Source of the DNA: Micromonospora sp. CP22
GTDB lineage: Bacteria > Actinomycetota > Actinomycetes > Mycobacteriales > Micromonosporaceae
Direction: 5' to 3'
Length of the DNA: 64,000 bases
Assembly: GCF_009712475.1 (NCBI RefSeq)
Contig: NZ_VCJO01000005.1
Location: forward strand, 189,850-253,849
Position 1 is the stretch's first letter. Every line of letters starts with the position of its first letter. Below are positions 62,055-64,000 of this stretch, in pieces. A program made the position numbers and the translations under genes. The notes under the pieces were generated by a model that saw only the letters and a list, made by a program, of their open reading frames with translations, did no database searches and was not told the origin of the DNA.

Positions 62055-63586
62055 TGTCCGACTTCCCGTTCCTCTCGGTGCTCACCGTGGCGCCGCTGGT
62101 CGGTGCCGTGGTCGTCGCCTTCCTGCCGCGCAGTCGGCCGACGCTGGCGAAGCAGGTCGCGCTCGGCTGGTCGCTGCTGGTGCTGGCGCTGTCGGTGGTC
62201 ATGTGGGTGACCTTCCAGGTCGACGGCGACCGGTTCCAGTTCCGCGAGTCGTACCCGTGGATCCCGAACTGGGGGGTCAACTTCACCTTCGCCGCCGACG
62301 GCATCGCGTTGGTCATGCTGATGCTGATCGCCGTGCTGGTGCCGCTGGTGATCCTGGCCTCCTGGCACGACGCCGAGTCCTCGAAGCGTTCGGTGCCGGT
62401 CTACTTCGCGCTGCTGCTCGTCCTCGAATGCACGATGATCGGCGTCTTCGCCGCCGCCGACGTGTTCCTGTTCTACGTGTTCTTCGAAGTCATGCTGGTG
62501 CCGATGTACTTCCTGATCGGCAGCTACGGCGGCCACCAGCGGCAGTACGCGGCGGTCAAGTTCTTCCTCTACTCGCTGGTCGGCGGTCTGTTCATGCTGG
62601 CCGCCGTGATCGGCCTCTGGGTGGTCGGCGGCAAGACCTTCGACTGGGTGGCGCTGTCGCAGGTGGACATCTCCACCGGAGTCGAGCGCTGGCTGTTCCT
62701 CGGCTTCTTCATCGCCTTCGCGATCAAGGCGCCGTTCTTCCCCTTCCACACCTGGCTGCCGGACGCCGGTGGCGCGGCACCGGCCGGTGCCGCCGCACTG
62801 CTGGTGGGCGTGCTCGACAAGGTGGGCACCTTCGGCATCCTGCGGTACTGCCTGCCGCTGTTCCCCGACGCCGCCCAGTGGTTCGCACCGTGGGCGCTGG
62901 GTCTGGCGGTCGTCGGCATCATCTACGCGGCACTGCTGGCCGTGGGGCAGAACGACCTGAAGCGACTGGTGTCGTACACGTCGATCGCCCACTTCGGCTT
63001 CATCGGCGTCGGCATCTTCGCCTTCACCACGCAGGCCGGTACCGGAGCCGTGCTCTACATGCTCAACCACGGCCTCGCCACCGGGCTGCTCTTCCTGGTG
63101 GTCGGGATGCTGGTCGTCCGCCGAGGCTCGGCGCTGGTCAGTGACTTCGGTGGCGCGGGCAAGCTGGTGCCGGTGCTGGCGGGCGTGTTCTTCTTCGCCG
63201 GTCTCGCCTCGCTGGCGCTGCCCGGCACCGCGCCGTTCGTCTCCGAGTTCCTGGTGCTGATCGGCACGTTCACGGTGAACAAGCCGGTCGCCGTGATCGC
63301 CACGCTGGGCATCATCCTGGCGGCGGCGTACGTGCTGTGGATGGTCCAGCGCACCACGCAGGGCACCCTCAACCCGGCGCTGACCGAGATCGACGGGATG
63401 AAGCGCGACCTCAACCTCCGCGAGAAGGTCGTCGTGGCCCCGCTGATCGCGCTGATCCTGGTGCTCGGCTTCTACCCGAAGCCGGTCACGGACGTGATCA
63501 ACCCCGCCATCCAGGCGACCATGGAGGACGTCGGCCGCACCGACCCGGCGCCGTCGGCAGGCACCGTCCAGGAGGCGAGCCGGTGA
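62054..63586 (+). CDS. nuoM: NADH-quinone oxidoreductase subunit M
   Basis: 510 residues, ATG with GGAGG upstream. Antiporter-like, about 14 helices: YVFFEVMLVPMYFLIGSYGG, KAPFFPFHTWLPDAGGAAPA, LKRLVSYTSIAHFGFIGVG. Its TGA (63584-63586) overlaps the GTG of the triple-repeat mini-ORF. Confidence 0.97.
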   Translation: MSDFPFLSVLTVAPLVGAVVVAFLPRSRPTLAKQVALGWSLLVLALSVVMWVTFQVDGDRFQFRESYPWIPNWGVNFTFAADGIALVMLMLIAVLVPLVILASWHDAESSKRSVPVYFALLLVLECTMIGVFAAADVFLFYVFFEVMLVPMYFLIGSYGGHQRQYAAVKFFLYSLVGGLFMLAAVIGLWVVGGKTFDWVALSQVDISTGVERWLFLGFFIAFAIKAPFFPFHTWLPDAGGAAPAGAAALLVGVLDKVGTFGILRYCLPLFPDAAQWFAPWALGLAVVGIIYAALLAVGQNDLKRLVSYTSIAHFGFIGVGIFAFTTQAGTGAVLYMLNHGLATGLLFLVVGMLVVRRGSALVSDFGGAGKLVPVLAGVFFFAGLASLALPGTAPFVSEFLVLIGTFTVNKPVAVIATLGIILAAAYVLWMVQRTTQGTLNPALTEIDGMKRDLNLREKVVVAPLIALILVLGFYPKPVTDVINPAIQATMEDVGRTDPAPSAGTVQEASR

Positions 63587-63756
63587 GCGCGAGAACTGAG
63601 CTTGCGAGCCCGGCAGTCGGGATTCGAAAGGCTGGTTGGGTGAGCGCGAGGAGTGAGCTTGCGAGCCCCGCAGTCGCGGGTCGAAAGGCTGGTTGGGTGA
63701 GCGCGAGGAGTGAGCTTGCGAGCCCCGCAGTCGCGAACGAAAGGCTGGCCCAGTGA
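63583..63756 (+). repeat. Three tandem 57/57/56-bp GTGAGC-family units encoding a 57-residue ORF between nuoM and nuoN
   Basis: Units at 63583-63639, 63640-63696 and 63697-63752, each starting GTGAGCGCGAG and carrying GCGAGCCC..GCAGTCG and AAAGG 8 nt before the next GTG. From GTG 63583 one open frame encodes three 19-residue repeats (VSARSELASPAVANERLAQ for the third) and stops at TGA 63754-63756, overlapping the nuoN GTG at 63753. Confidence 0.92.
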
Positions 63757-64000
63757 CCGAGCTTGAACTGCCGCCGATCGACTACGCGGCGATCGCACCG
63801 ATCCTGATCATGCTGGGTGCGGCGGTGGTCGGTGTGTTGGTCGAGGCGTTCGTGCCTCGGCGTCTGCGGCACCCCGTGCAGCTGCCCTTGGCGCTGCTGG
63901 CGGTGCTCGCGGCGTTGACGATGGTGGTCGTCAACGCCGACAAGCGGGTCATCACCATCGGGGTCATCGCCGTGGACGGGCCGACCCTGTTCCTCCAGGG
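63753..64000 (+). CDS. nuoN: NADH-quinone oxidoreductase subunit N (3' partial)
   Basis: 82 complete codons visible from GTG; the gene continues past the window. Hydrophobic start (IDYAAIAPILIMLGAAVVGVL and LPLALLAVLAALTMVVV) fits NuoN, the third antiporter-like subunit, expected after nuoM. Shine-Dalgarno AAAGG belongs to the preceding repeat unit. Confidence 0.93.
   Translation, partial: MTELELPPIDYAAIAPILIMLGAAVVGVLVEAFVPRRLRHPVQLPLALLAVLAALTMVVVNADKRVITIGVIAVDGPTLFLQ

Noticed and set aside
63583..63752. CRISPR-like tandem array
   Set aside because: Units are contiguous with no unique spacers, and no cas gene is present.

Overview
The window is ordinary chromosome from a high-GC actinomycete. 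Very high third-position GC, many GTG starts, ATGA/GTGA gene overlaps, a BldC-type regulator, a DUF397/DUF5753 pair and the futalosine menaquinone route all point to Micromonosporaceae (Micromonospora or Salinispora type). That placement is inference. No phage, plasmid, IS element, CRISPR array, tRNA or rRNA was recognised. The window opens inside a histidine kinase gene and closes inside nuoN.

Layout. 1-3413: hybrid histidine kinase, response regulator and STAS protein. 3553-9811: hemL, a histidine phosphatase, and the system II cytochrome c maturation set (TlpA-like thioredoxin, CcdA, ResB, CcsB). 9879-13146: endonuclease V, a small Cys-rich protein, a DUF5753/DUF397 pair and a transglutaminase-like protein. 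13387-17627: UbiD-, UbiA- and UbiX-type genes of late menaquinone synthesis, interrupted by an orphan class I terpene synthase. 17655-25760: BldC-like regulator, Lrp regulator with a cysteine desulfhydrase-like enzyme, a glycolipid-binding-domain protein, a DEAD-box helicase with a palindrome-rich leader, a proline-rich tail-anchored protein and an NlpC/P60 hydrolase. 26009-28048: mqnE and two small membrane proteins. 28206-33251: M14 carboxypeptidase, then a cobalamin riboswitch and a B12-type ABC importer. 33272-39337: VOC protein, HelR-like helicase, mqnA and two tandem beta-lactamase-fold proteins. 39694-44703: paaABCDE and mqnC. 45021-48731: an LPXTG protein, menG, a small ORF and a geranylgeranyl-reductase-family gene. 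48840-64000: nuoA to nuoN.

How it fits together. Five futalosine-pathway steps or partners (mqnA, mqnE, mqnC, the UbiA/UbiD/UbiX trio, menG) and a probable menaquinone side-chain reductase lie near the menaquinone-dependent NADH dehydrogenase and near cytochrome c maturation, so the window is largely a respiratory-chain locus. mqnB and mqnD are not here. A good match to the Rex redox operator stands before the reductase-nuo genes.

Most unusual signal. The gaps hemL-phosphatase, nuoD-nuoE, nuoF-nuoG, nuoL-nuoM and nuoM-nuoN are each filled by mini-ORFs. In the nuo gaps these overlap the upstream stop and the downstream start by 1-2 nt at both ends (GTGA, TGATG, TAATG). Four of the five carry a shared repeat family (consensus core GTGAGCGCGAGGAGTGAGC, ending in a Shine-Dalgarno-like AAAGG or AAGGGGG). 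I read these as candidate translational relay cassettes. A second, unrelated palindromic repeat (GTTAGGAAGGG...) occurs three times: inside ccdA, upstream of ubiD, and forming the 3' end of the terpene synthase gene.
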